A DNA stretch of 9,945 bases from Proteobacteria bacterium UBA964 (lineage in GTDB: Bacteria; Pseudomonadota; Gammaproteobacteria; Steroidobacterales; Steroidobacteraceae): NCBI GenBank assembly GCA_002292945.1, contig DBCG01000095.1:1-9945 (forward strand), given 5' to 3'. A model generated the notes under the pieces. It searched no databases. It saw nothing but the letters and a program-made list of their open reading frames with translations, and was not told where the DNA came from. This document shows positions 1-6,349 of the stretch, in pieces. A program made the position numbers and the translations under genes. Position 1 is the stretch's first letter; the number at the start of each line of letters is the position of its first letter.

Positions 1-1245
<1,245 letters not shown>

Positions 1246-1250
1246 TCGCC

Positions 1251-2093
1251 GTGTCGGCGCCCGCGTGCCTCGGTCTGTCCGGGGAGACGCTCGACCTCCG
1301 CCAGCCGATCGTCATGGGCGTGCTCAATGTCACGCCCGATTCCTTCTCTGACGGCGGTCGGCACGCCGCTTTCGATGATGCCCTGCGCGCGGCCGAGTCC
1401 ATGCTCGCCGCTGGGGCTGCGTTCATCGATGTCGGCGGGGAGTCCACCCGTCCCGGTGCCACGCCGGTCCTGCCCGAGGAAGAGCTGCGGCGCGTGCTGC
1501 CTGTGGTTCGGGCCTTGGTCGCGCGTGGTGCGCGCGTCTCGCTCGACAGCAGCAAACCCGAGGTCATCGCGCCTTGCCTCGCCGAGGGCGTCGCGCTCGT
1601 CAACGATGTCCGGGCGTTGCGCCTGCCCGGCGCTTTGGCGGCGGTCGCTGCCAGCGATGCCGCGGTCTGCCTGATGCACATGCAGGGCGAGCCCGGATCC
1701 ATGCAGGCGGACCCGCACTACGGGGATGTCGTGCTCGAGGTCGCGGCGTTCCTCGATGCCCGCGTCGCGCAGTGCGAGGCGGCCGGTATCGCCCGCAGGC
1801 GGCTGGTCCTCGATCCCGGCTTCGGCTTCGGCAAGACGCTGGCACACAACCTGGCGCTGCTGCGGGGCCTGCCGCGCCTTGCCGAGGCGGGTTTTCCGCT
1901 GCTCGCGGGCTTGTCGCGCAAGAGCATGATCGGTGCGCTCACCGGGCGCCCCCCCGGCGAACGCCTCGCGGGCGGCCTGGCGCTTGCACTCGCCGCGGTC
2001 GAGGGTGGAGCGCGTATCATCCGCACCCACGATGTGGCCGAGACGGTCGACGCGCTGAAGGTCTGGGGCGCGTTCCGGTCGGCGGAGGGTTGA
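1251..2093 (+). CDS. folP: Dihydropteroate synthase
   Basis: FolP condenses 6-hydroxymethyl-7,8-dihydropterin diphosphate with p-aminobenzoate to give dihydropteroate in cytosolic folate synthesis; it is the sulfonamide target. The 280-residue TIM-barrel protein is close to the E. coli length (282). The signature VMGVLNVTPDSFSDGG lies at residues 21-36 (metal ligand Asn26), and DVGGESTRPG at 60-69 carries Thr66 and Arg67. Also visible are Asp99, Asn118, Asp188 in DPGFGFGK, Lys224 in SRKSMIG, and Arg258/His260 in IIRTHDV, all at the offsets expected from the E. coli enzyme. Residue 100 is Ser where E. coli has Thr (DSSK instead of DTSK), a mild change. The start is GTG, 5 nt after ftsH. No good Shine-Dalgarno precedes it, so translation may be coupled to ftsH. 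The next in-frame ATG (1314) would remove conserved barrel residues. Confidence 0.96.
   Translation: MSAPACLGLSGETLDLRQPIVMGVLNVTPDSFSDGGRHAAFDDALRAAESMLAAGAAFIDVGGESTRPGATPVLPEEELRRVLPVVRALVARGARVSLDSSKPEVIAPCLAEGVALVNDVRALRLPGALAAVAASDAAVCLMHMQGEPGSMQADPHYGDVVLEVAAFLDARVAQCEAAGIARRRLVLDPGFGFGKTLAHNLALLRGLPRLAEAGFPLLAGLSRKSMIGALTGRPPGERLAGGLALALAAVEGGARIIRTHDVAETVDALKVWGAFRSAEG
2084..2088 (+). promoter_or_regulatory. Shine-Dalgarno of glmM (supports GTG start)
   Basis: GGAGG lies inside the last folP codons, 7 nt before the GTG at 2096. This spacing supports 2096 as the glmM start rather than any upstream in-frame codon within folP. Confidence 0.7.
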
Positions 2094-2095
2094 GC

Positions 2096-3430
2096 GTGGC
2101 GAGGAAATATTTCGGTACCGATGGCGTGCGGGGCAAGGTCGGCCAACCGCCGCTGACCGTCGATTTCGTGTTGCGCCTCGCGAGCGCCGCCGCCCGTGCG
2201 CTCGCGCCCGAGGGCGGCACCGTGCTCATCGGCAAGGACACGCGGCTCTCGGGCTACATGTTCGAGGCTGCACTCGAGGCCGGTTTCGTCGCAGCCGGCA
2301 TGGATGTGATGATGATCGGCCCGCTGCCGACCCCCGGCATCGCCTACATGACCCGGCATTTCGGGTGCCGTTTCGGCGTCGTCATCAGCGCCTCGCACAA
2401 CGCCTACGAGGACAACGGCATCAAGTTCTTCGATGCCGAGGGCGGCAAGCTCTCGGACGCAGACGAGGAACGCATCGAGGCCGAACTGGAGCGCGCTCCG
2501 GTCACCCGCGAATCGAACGACCTCGGCCGCGTCACCCGCGTCGACAAGACCCGCAAGGCCTATCAGGATTTCTGCATCTCGACGCTGCCGCCCGGGTTCT
2601 CGGTAGGCGGCATGAAGATCGTGGTCGACTGCGCGCATGGTGCGGGTTACAAAGTCGCGCCGCGCATCCTCACCGACATCGGCGCCGAGATCGTCCCGAT
2701 CGGCTGCTCGCCGAACGGACGCAACATCAACCTCGGCTGCGGAGCGACCGCGCCGGATCTGCTGCAGCTCACCGTGACAGGCGTGCGGGCCGCCGTCGGC
2801 ATCGCGCTCGACGGCGACGGCGACCGCCTGCTGATGGTCGATCATCTCGGTCGCAAGGTCGACGGCGACCAGTTGCTCTATGTCATCGCCCGTGCCAGAC
2901 ATGCCGCCGGCACCTTGAAGGGTCCGGTCGTCGGCACCCTGATGACCAACTACGGCCTCGAGCGCGCGTTCGCTTCGCTCGGCATCGACTTCCGCCGCGC
3001 GGGTGTCGGTGACCGTTATGTCCTCGCGATGCTGCGCGAGACCGGTGGTGTGTTGGGAGGCGAGACCTCGGGTCATCTGCTCACGCTCGATCACGCGACC
3101 ACCGGCGATGCGATGGTCGCGGCGTTGCAGGTGCTCGCGATCATGCAGCGATCGGGACGCATGCTCGCCGAGCTGACCGCTGATCTGACCTTGTTGCCGC
3201 AGAAACAAGTCGCGGTCCGGGTCGCTCAAAGATTCGACCCCGAGACCCGGCCCGAAGTGGTCGCTGCGCGTGAGCGCATCGAGGCGCGGTTGGCGGGGCG
3301 TGGTCGCGTGGTGCTGCGTGCCTCCGGCACCGAGCCTGTGATCCGTGTGATGGTGGAGGCCGACGACCGGGCCGAAGCCGAGGCCGCCGCCCTTGAACTT
3401 GCCCGTGTCGTAGAGGAGTCCGCCACATGA
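2096..3430 (+). CDS. glmM: Phosphoglucosamine mutase GlmM
   Basis: GlmM interconverts glucosamine-6-phosphate and glucosamine-1-phosphate, on the way to UDP-GlcNAc for peptidoglycan and LPS. The 444-residue product has the usual family length and begins ARKYFGTDGVRG like its homologues. The four phosphohexomutase landmarks are present: the phosphoserine loop ISASHN with Ser100, the metal loop DGDGDR at 239-244, the sugar-binding GETSGH, and the phosphate-binding SGTEP starting at Ser410. The residue before SGTEP is Ala (RASGTEP), where E. coli has Lys (RKSGTEP). The open frame extends upstream into folP, but homology starts only at 2096, where a GTG has a good GGAGG. It begins 2 nt after folP, and its stop overlaps the tpiA start (ATGA), so co-translation of the three genes is likely. 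The folP-glmM pairing is conserved widely in gammaproteobacteria. Confidence 0.97.
   Translation: MARKYFGTDGVRGKVGQPPLTVDFVLRLASAAARALAPEGGTVLIGKDTRLSGYMFEAALEAGFVAAGMDVMMIGPLPTPGIAYMTRHFGCRFGVVISASHNAYEDNGIKFFDAEGGKLSDADEERIEAELERAPVTRESNDLGRVTRVDKTRKAYQDFCISTLPPGFSVGGMKIVVDCAHGAGYKVAPRILTDIGAEIVPIGCSPNGRNINLGCGATAPDLLQLTVTGVRAAVGIALDGDGDRLLMVDHLGRKVDGDQLLYVIARARHAAGTLKGPVVGTLMTNYGLERAFASLGIDFRRAGVGDRYVLAMLRETGGVLGGETSGHLLTLDHATTGDAMVAALQVLAIMQRSGRMLAELTADLTLLPQKQVAVRVAQRFDPETRPEVVAARERIEARLAGRGRVVLRASGTEPVIRVMVEADDRAEAEAAALELARVVEESAT
3414..3418 (+). promoter_or_regulatory. Shine-Dalgarno of tpiA
   Basis: AGGAG lies in the last codons of glmM, 8 nt upstream of the ATG at 3427. It is a strong ribosome binding site that fixes the tpiA start at the ATGA overlap. 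Confidence 0.75.
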
Positions 3431-4188
3431 GCCGTCCCCGTCGCAGCCTCGTCGCAGGGAACTGGAAGATGCACGGCTCGCGTGCGGCCAATGCCTCGTT
3501 GCTGCAGGGCGTCCGCGCTGTGGCGCCCGCCGGGGTGGAGATCGTGCTGTGTCCGCCTTTCGTCTACCTGCCGGAGGCGGCGGTGGCGCTCGCGGGTTCC
3601 GCCATCGGGCTGGGTGCCCAAGACCTCAGCGCGGAAGCGGGGCAGGGCGCCTACACCGGCGAGATCGGCGGTGCGATGTTGCGTGATGTCGGCTGCAGCC
3701 ACGTCATCGTCGGTCATTCGGAGCGTCGCGCCCGACACAAGGAAAGCGATGCGGAGGTGGCGCGCAAGGCCGTCGCCGCGCTGGCGGCAGGGCTCGTGCC
3801 CATCGTCTGCGTCGGCGAGACCCTCGAGGAGCGTGACGCCGGCGCGACCCCTGCGGTGGTCGGTCGTCAACTCGCCGCGGTGCTCGACGGTTGCGGGGTC
3901 GACGCGTTCCGGACCCTGGTCATCGCCTACGAGCCCGTTTGGGCCATCGGCACCGGCCGGACCGCCTCCCCGGAGCAGGCCCAGGAGATCCACGCGTTCC
4001 TCCGTGGCCTCATCGCCTCCCGTGATGCTACAATCGCCGGCTCAGCAAGGCTCCTCTATGGGGGCAGCGTCAAGGCAGGCAACGCGGCGGAACTCTTCGC
4101 GATGCCCGACATCGACGGCGGCCTCATCGGCGGTGCCTCGTTGAAGGTGGATGAATTCGCGGCCATCCTGGCGGCCGCGCCGGCCTGA
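3427..4188 (+). CDS. tpiA: Triosephosphate isomerase
   Basis: TpiA interconverts dihydroxyacetone phosphate and glyceraldehyde-3-phosphate in glycolysis and gluconeogenesis. The 253-residue TIM barrel has the usual length. Catalytic residues are all visible: Asn12 and Lys14 in AGNWKMHG, electrophile His97 in VGHSERR, and base Glu169 in AYEPVWAIGTG, followed by the phosphate-gripping LYGGSVK loop. The sequence just after HSERR (ARHKESD) departs slightly from the common QYHGE-type pattern but keeps the Glu and Asp. Start is ATG overlapping the glmM stop. Codons near 4024-4050 (GCT, ACA, TCA, GCA, AGG) are unusual for this GC-rich gene and coincide with a promoter-like motif. The stop codon sits in the loop of a GC hairpin. 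Confidence 0.97.
   Translation: MSRPRRSLVAGNWKMHGSRAANASLLQGVRAVAPAGVEIVLCPPFVYLPEAAVALAGSAIGLGAQDLSAEAGQGAYTGEIGGAMLRDVGCSHVIVGHSERRARHKESDAEVARKAVAALAAGLVPIVCVGETLEERDAGATPAVVGRQLAAVLDGCGVDAFRTLVIAYEPVWAIGTGRTASPEQAQEIHAFLRGLIASRDATIAGSARLLYGGSVKAGNAAELFAMPDIDGGLIGGASLKVDEFAAILAAAPA
4026..4034 (+). promoter_or_regulatory. Candidate extended -10 inside tpiA (possible secG/tRNA promoter)
   Basis: TGCTACAAT has the extended -10 form (TG, one base, then a hexamer 5/6 identical to TATAAT). It lies about 200 nt upstream of secG. No good -35 is seen: the best, TGGCCT at 4005-4010, matches TTGACA at 3 of 6 positions. The hexamer is encoded with codons uncommon in the neighbourhood, which could mean selection on the DNA itself. 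This is inference only. Confidence 0.3.
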
Positions 4189-4198
4189 GGCCGGTCGC
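4177..4198 (+). other. GC-rich hairpin enclosing the tpiA stop codon
   Basis: A perfect 6-bp stem CCGGCC/GGCCGG (4180-4185 with 4189-4194) has the TGA stop as its 3-nt loop. Allowing one bulged T at 4195, three more pairs (GCG/CGC) extend it to 9 bp. No T tract follows, so it is not a canonical intrinsic terminator. It could be an mRNA 3'-end stabiliser, a partial terminator or a processing boundary between tpiA and secG. Confidence 0.5.
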
Positions 4199-4202
4199 CA
4201 CC

Positions 4203-4216
4203 TCTGCCGGGGCAGA
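4203..4216 (+). other. Small hairpin in the tpiA-secG gap
   Basis: TCTGC and GCAGA (4203-4207, 4212-4216) can form a 5-bp stem with a 4-nt loop, 9 nt before the secG Shine-Dalgarno. The gap 4189-4236 otherwise holds no gene. The role, if any, is unknown. Confidence 0.3.
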
Positions 4217-4225
4217 TCGGATCTT

Positions 4226-4230
4226 AAGGA
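4226..4230 (+). promoter_or_regulatory. Shine-Dalgarno of secG
   Basis: AAGGA is placed 6 nt before the ATG at 4237. Together with the conserved SecG N-terminus it fixes the start. Confidence 0.75.
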
Positions 4231-4236
4231 ACGGCA

Positions 4237-4620
4237 ATGCTCACCGCCCTCACCATCGTGCAGGTCTTCGTCTCGATCGGGATCGTCGCGCTCGTGCTCT
4301 TGCAGCGCGGTCGCGGCGCCGATGCCGGTGCCGGTTTCGGGGCGGGAGCCTCGGGCAGCGTGTTCGGTGCGCGCGGCGCGAGCACGGGCCTCTCGCGTTC
4401 GACGGCGGTGCTCGCCGCGATCTTCATGCTCAACAGCCTTGCGCTTGCGTGGTACGGTACGCGCCCGGTGCAATCGACCTCGCCGGGCCTCATCGGCGAG
4501 AGCGTGACGGAAGTCGCTGATCCGGCAACGGGTCCCGCGAGCGCCGCGCCCGCGCCGGCGCTGCCCGTGACGGGCCTCCCGGCCTCGACACCGGCGACCC
4601 CGGCGTCGCCGGCGCCCTGA
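4237..4620 (+). CDS. secG: Preprotein translocase subunit SecG
   Basis: SecG is the small accessory subunit of the SecYEG inner-membrane channel and helps SecA-driven export. The 127-residue product shows two hydrophobic helices, roughly residues 3-22 and 56-73. They flank the conserved Gly-rich cytoplasmic loop (LLQRGRGADAGAGFG, then SGSVFGARG, then LSRST). The C-terminus after about residue 95 is an Ala/Pro/Thr-rich low-complexity tail, longer than the minimal SecG core and probably disordered. Start is an ATG with a good AAGGA. It sits 48 nt after tpiA and 25 nt before a tRNA-Leu, the usual gammaproteobacterial neighbourhood, and no terminator is visible before the tRNA. Identity rests on the loop motif and context, as SecG sequences are otherwise divergent. 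Confidence 0.94.
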   Translation: MLTALTIVQVFVSIGIVALVLLQRGRGADAGAGFGAGASGSVFGARGASTGLSRSTAVLAAIFMLNSLALAWYGTRPVQSTSPGLIGESVTEVADPATGPASAAPAPALPVTGLPASTPATPASPAP

Positions 4621-4645
4621 ATTCAAGAGAGAATAAGCACAGATC

Positions 4646-4730
4646 GCGGACGTGGTGGAATTGGTAGACACACTAGCTTGAGGGGCTAGCGCCGCAAGGT
4701 GTGGGAGTTCGAGTCTCCCCGTCCGCACCA
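4646..4730 (+). tRNA. tRNA-Leu (anticodon GAG)
   Basis: This is a complete 85-nt class II cloverleaf with encoded CCA. The acceptor stem is GCGGACG (4646-4652) pairing with CGTCCGC (4720-4726), with discriminator A4727 and CCA 4728-4730. The D loop carries AATTGGTAGA. The anticodon stem CTAGC/GCTAG (4673-4677, 4685-4689) encloses loop TTGAGGG, giving anticodon GAG at 4680-4682, which reads CTC and CTT codons. The variable arm 4690-4702 forms a 3-bp stem with a GCAA loop. The T stem GGGAG/CTCCC (4703-4707, 4715-4719) holds loop TTCGAGT. It closely resembles E. coli leuU. It lies 25 nt after secG with no evident promoter of its own, so it is probably released from a secG transcript by tRNA processing. 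Confidence 0.97.
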
Positions 4731-4749
4731 AATCTGATCTTGCTTACTG

Positions 4750-4755
4750 TACAAT
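4750..4755 (+). promoter_or_regulatory. Candidate -10 element of the nuo operon promoter
   Basis: TACAAT (5/6 to TATAAT) lies in an AT-richer pocket between the tRNA and nuoA and would start transcription near 4762. At standard spacing the -35 would fall at about 4727-4732, over the tRNA discriminator and CCA end, where the match to TTGACA is poor (2/6). An activator or a weak -35 may be involved. Confidence 0.45.
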
Positions 4756-4769
4756 CCGCTCCGCTTTCA

Positions 4770-4804
4770 GCACGGGGGTTGCGCGACATCCGTCGCGTCC
4801 GTGC
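4770..4804 (+). promoter_or_regulatory. Bulged hairpin in the nuoA leader, abutting the Shine-Dalgarno
   Basis: The outer stem GCACGG/CCGTGC (4770-4775 with 4799-4804) encloses an inner stem CGCGAC/GTCGCG (4782-4787 with 4792-4797) closed by the loop ATCC. A G4781·T4798 wobble joins the inner stem, leaving a 5-nt bulge at 4776-4780 on the 5' side. In total 13 pairs form, ending one base before the AAGGG at 4805. No T tract follows, so it is more likely a translational or stability element than a terminator. Confidence 0.6.
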
Positions 4805-4809
4805 AAGGG
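4805..4809 (+). promoter_or_regulatory. Shine-Dalgarno of nuoA
   Basis: AAGGG lies 8 nt before the ATG at 4818 and directly at the foot of the leader hairpin. An ATG at 4813 is out of frame. In-frame sequence further upstream runs into the tRNA and is not coding. Confidence 0.6.
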
Positions 4810-4817
4810 CGGATGAA

Positions 4818-5186
4818 ATGCTGTCACAGTACTTGCCAGCACTGATCTTTCTCGGTGTCGCCTCGGGCCTCGCCGCAGTGCTTCTTCTCCTCGGAACGGG
4901 ACTCGGCCGCTGGTTCGCCCGCGCGCCGGACGATGCCGAGAAGCGTTCGTCGTACGAATGCGGCTTCGAGGCCTTCGAAGAGACCCGCATGAAGTTCGAT
5001 GTGCGCTACTACCTCGTCGCCATCCTCTTCATCGTCTTCGACCTCGAGATCGCCTTCCTCTTCCCGTGGGCGGTCGCACTCGACAGCGTCGGCGGTTTCG
5101 GTCTGGTCGCGATGGGCATCTTCCTCGGCATCCTCGTGGTCGGTTTCATCTACGAATGGAAGAAGGGGGCGCTCGAGTGGGATTGA
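4818..5186 (+). CDS. nuoA: NADH-quinone oxidoreductase subunit A
   Basis: NuoA is a small membrane subunit of complex I next to the quinone-entry region; its loop between helices 1 and 2 contacts NuoB and NuoD. The 122-residue product has three predicted membrane helices, about 7-30, 64-84 and 92-113. The conserved loop SYECGFEAFEETRMKFDVRYY (residues 45-65) is present. Helix 2 carries the family's acidic pair Asp75 and Glu77 (FDLEIAFLFPW), corresponding to E. coli Asp79/Glu81. The start at 4818 gives the normal family N-terminus. It is the first gene of the nuo operon and overlaps nuoB by 10 nt, which suggests translational coupling. Confidence 0.97.
   Translation: MLSQYLPALIFLGVASGLAAVLLLLGTGLGRWFARAPDDAEKRSSYECGFEAFEETRMKFDVRYYLVAILFIVFDLEIAFLFPWAVALDSVGGFGLVAMGIFLGILVVGFIYEWKKGALEWD
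5165..5169 (+). promoter_or_regulatory. Shine-Dalgarno of nuoB (decides GTG 5177 over TTG 5183)
   Basis: GGGGG lies inside nuoA, 7 nt before GTG 5177 but 13 nt before the alternative TTG 5183. The spacing favours the GTG. Confidence 0.5.
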
Positions 5187-5674
5187 CCGCCGGCACTGAC
5201 CCGCAGGGCTTCGCCCAGCGCGGTTTCGTCACCACCCAGGTCGATAATCTCGTCAACTGGGCGCGCACCGGGTCGCTCTGGCCCATGACCTTCGGTCTCG
5301 CGTGCTGCGCCGTCGAGATGATGCATGCCGGCGCCTCGCGCTACGACCTCGACCGGTTCGGCGTCGTGTTCCGTCCGAGCCCGCGCCAGTCCGACGTCAT
5401 GATCGTCGCCGGCACCTTGGTCAACAAGATGGCGCCGGCGCTACGTAAGGTCTACGACCAGATGCCCGAGCCGCGCTGGGTGATCTCGATGGGCTCCTGC
5501 GCCAACGGCGGCGGCTACTACCACTACTCCTACGCTGTGGTGCGCGGCTGCGATCGCATCGTGCCGGTCGATGTCTATGTGCCGGGCTGCCCACCGACGG
5601 CCGAAGCGCTGCTCTACGGCATCATCCAACTGCAGAAGAAGATCGCACGCACGAGCACGGTGGCCAGACCATGA
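5177..5674 (+). CDS. nuoB: NADH-quinone oxidoreductase subunit B (cluster N2)
   Basis: NuoB holds the terminal [4Fe-4S] cluster N2, which reduces quinone at the interface with NuoD. The 165-residue product carries the four ligands: tandem Cys43-Cys44 in LACCAVEMM, Cys108 in GSCANGGGYYHYSY and Cys138 in PGCPPTAEAL. Conservation is very high from about residue 16 (RGFVTTQVDNLVNWARTG) onward. The N-terminus is about 15-20 residues shorter than many homologues. No ATG is available near the start. GTG 5177 overlaps the nuoA end by 10 nt and has a G-rich Shine-Dalgarno; TTG 5183 is a less likely alternative. The stop overlaps the nuoC start as ATGA. Confidence 0.96.
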   Translation: MGLTAGTDPQGFAQRGFVTTQVDNLVNWARTGSLWPMTFGLACCAVEMMHAGASRYDLDRFGVVFRPSPRQSDVMIVAGTLVNKMAPALRKVYDQMPEPRWVISMGSCANGGGYYHYSYAVVRGCDRIVPVDVYVPGCPPTAEALLYGIIQLQKKIARTSTVARP

Positions 5675-6345
5675 GCGACGCCCTCGCAGACCTGTTGCTC
5701 GCAGCGACCGGTGAAGCGGCGCGCCTCGTGCCTTCGCTCCCCGGCGAATACACGCTCGAGTGCGACCCGACCTCCTGGATCGCCGTCGCCACGGCGCTGC
5801 GCGATCATCCGCAGCTGCGCTTCGACCAGCTCGTCGATCTCTGCGGCGTCGATTACCTCGATTACGGCCGCTCTGAATGGAAGACCCTCTCCGCGACCGG
5901 CTCCGGGTTCTCGCGCAGCGTGAACCGCGCGGCCGCACACGCCGAGCGTGCACCGGGGACGCGTTTCGCCGTCACGGTGCACCTGTTGTCGGTGGCCCAT
6001 AACCGCCGCCTGCGTCTGCGCACGTTCTGCAGCGACGACACCGAGCCGATGATCGACTCCCTGGTCGGCGTCTGGGCCTCGGCGAACTGGTTCGAACGGG
6101 AGGCCTTCGATCTCTTCGGCATCCTCTTCGCCGGTCACCCCGACCTGCGCCGCATCCTCACCGACTACGGCTTCATCGGCCATCCGTTCCGCAAGGATTT
6201 CCCGCTGATCGGCGAGGTCGAGGTGCGCTACGACCCGGTCAAGCAACGCGTGGTCTACGAGCCCGTCAGCATCGAGCCGCGTACGCTCGTGCCGCGCGTG
6301 ATCCGTGACGACAACCGCTACGACCCGGCGCTGACAGGACGCTGA
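5671..6345 (+). CDS. nuoC: NADH-quinone oxidoreductase subunit C
   Basis: NuoC is the 30-kDa-type peripheral-arm subunit that bridges NuoD, NuoB and the hydrophilic arm; it has no cofactor. The 224-residue product has the family signature from Phe141 (FEREAFDLFGI) through GHPDLRRILTDYGF (from 155) to GHPFRKDFPL. Residues about 70-100 (YGRSEWKTLSATGSGFSRSV and following) form an insertion after LCGVDYLDY, of a type I associate with xanthomonad NuoC. It is a separate gene, unlike the fused nuoCD of E. coli. The start ATG overlaps the nuoB stop. nuoD follows after 4 nt. Confidence 0.96.
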   Translation: MSDALADLLLAATGEAARLVPSLPGEYTLECDPTSWIAVATALRDHPQLRFDQLVDLCGVDYLDYGRSEWKTLSATGSGFSRSVNRAAAHAERAPGTRFAVTVHLLSVAHNRRLRLRTFCSDDTEPMIDSLVGVWASANWFEREAFDLFGILFAGHPDLRRILTDYGFIGHPFRKDFPLIGEVEVRYDPVKQRVVYEPVSIEPRTLVPRVIRDDNRYDPALTGR

Positions 6346-6349
6346 GACG

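Noticed and set aside
1718..3229. Long open frame on the - strand across folP and glmM (about 500 codons)
   Set aside because: It lies antisense to two strongly conserved genes, has arginine/aspartate-rich low-information sequence and no recognisable motif. Long antisense frames are expected with this third-position GC bias.
4451..4462. Repeated GGTAC in secG as an operator-like repeat
   Set aside because: It is explained by the codons for Trp-Tyr-Gly-Thr at the end of the second membrane helix. The repeat is too short to support.
4625..4645. AT-richer stretch (GAGAATAAG) before the tRNA as a promoter
   Set aside because: It has no hexamer resembling TATAAT and its position is too close to the tRNA 5' end. 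It is more likely just the spacer.
4701..4817. Upstream in-frame extension of nuoA beginning inside the tRNA
   Set aside because: It would encode part of the tRNA T arm and the leader hairpin. NuoA homology starts at the ATG at 4818, which has its own ribosome site.
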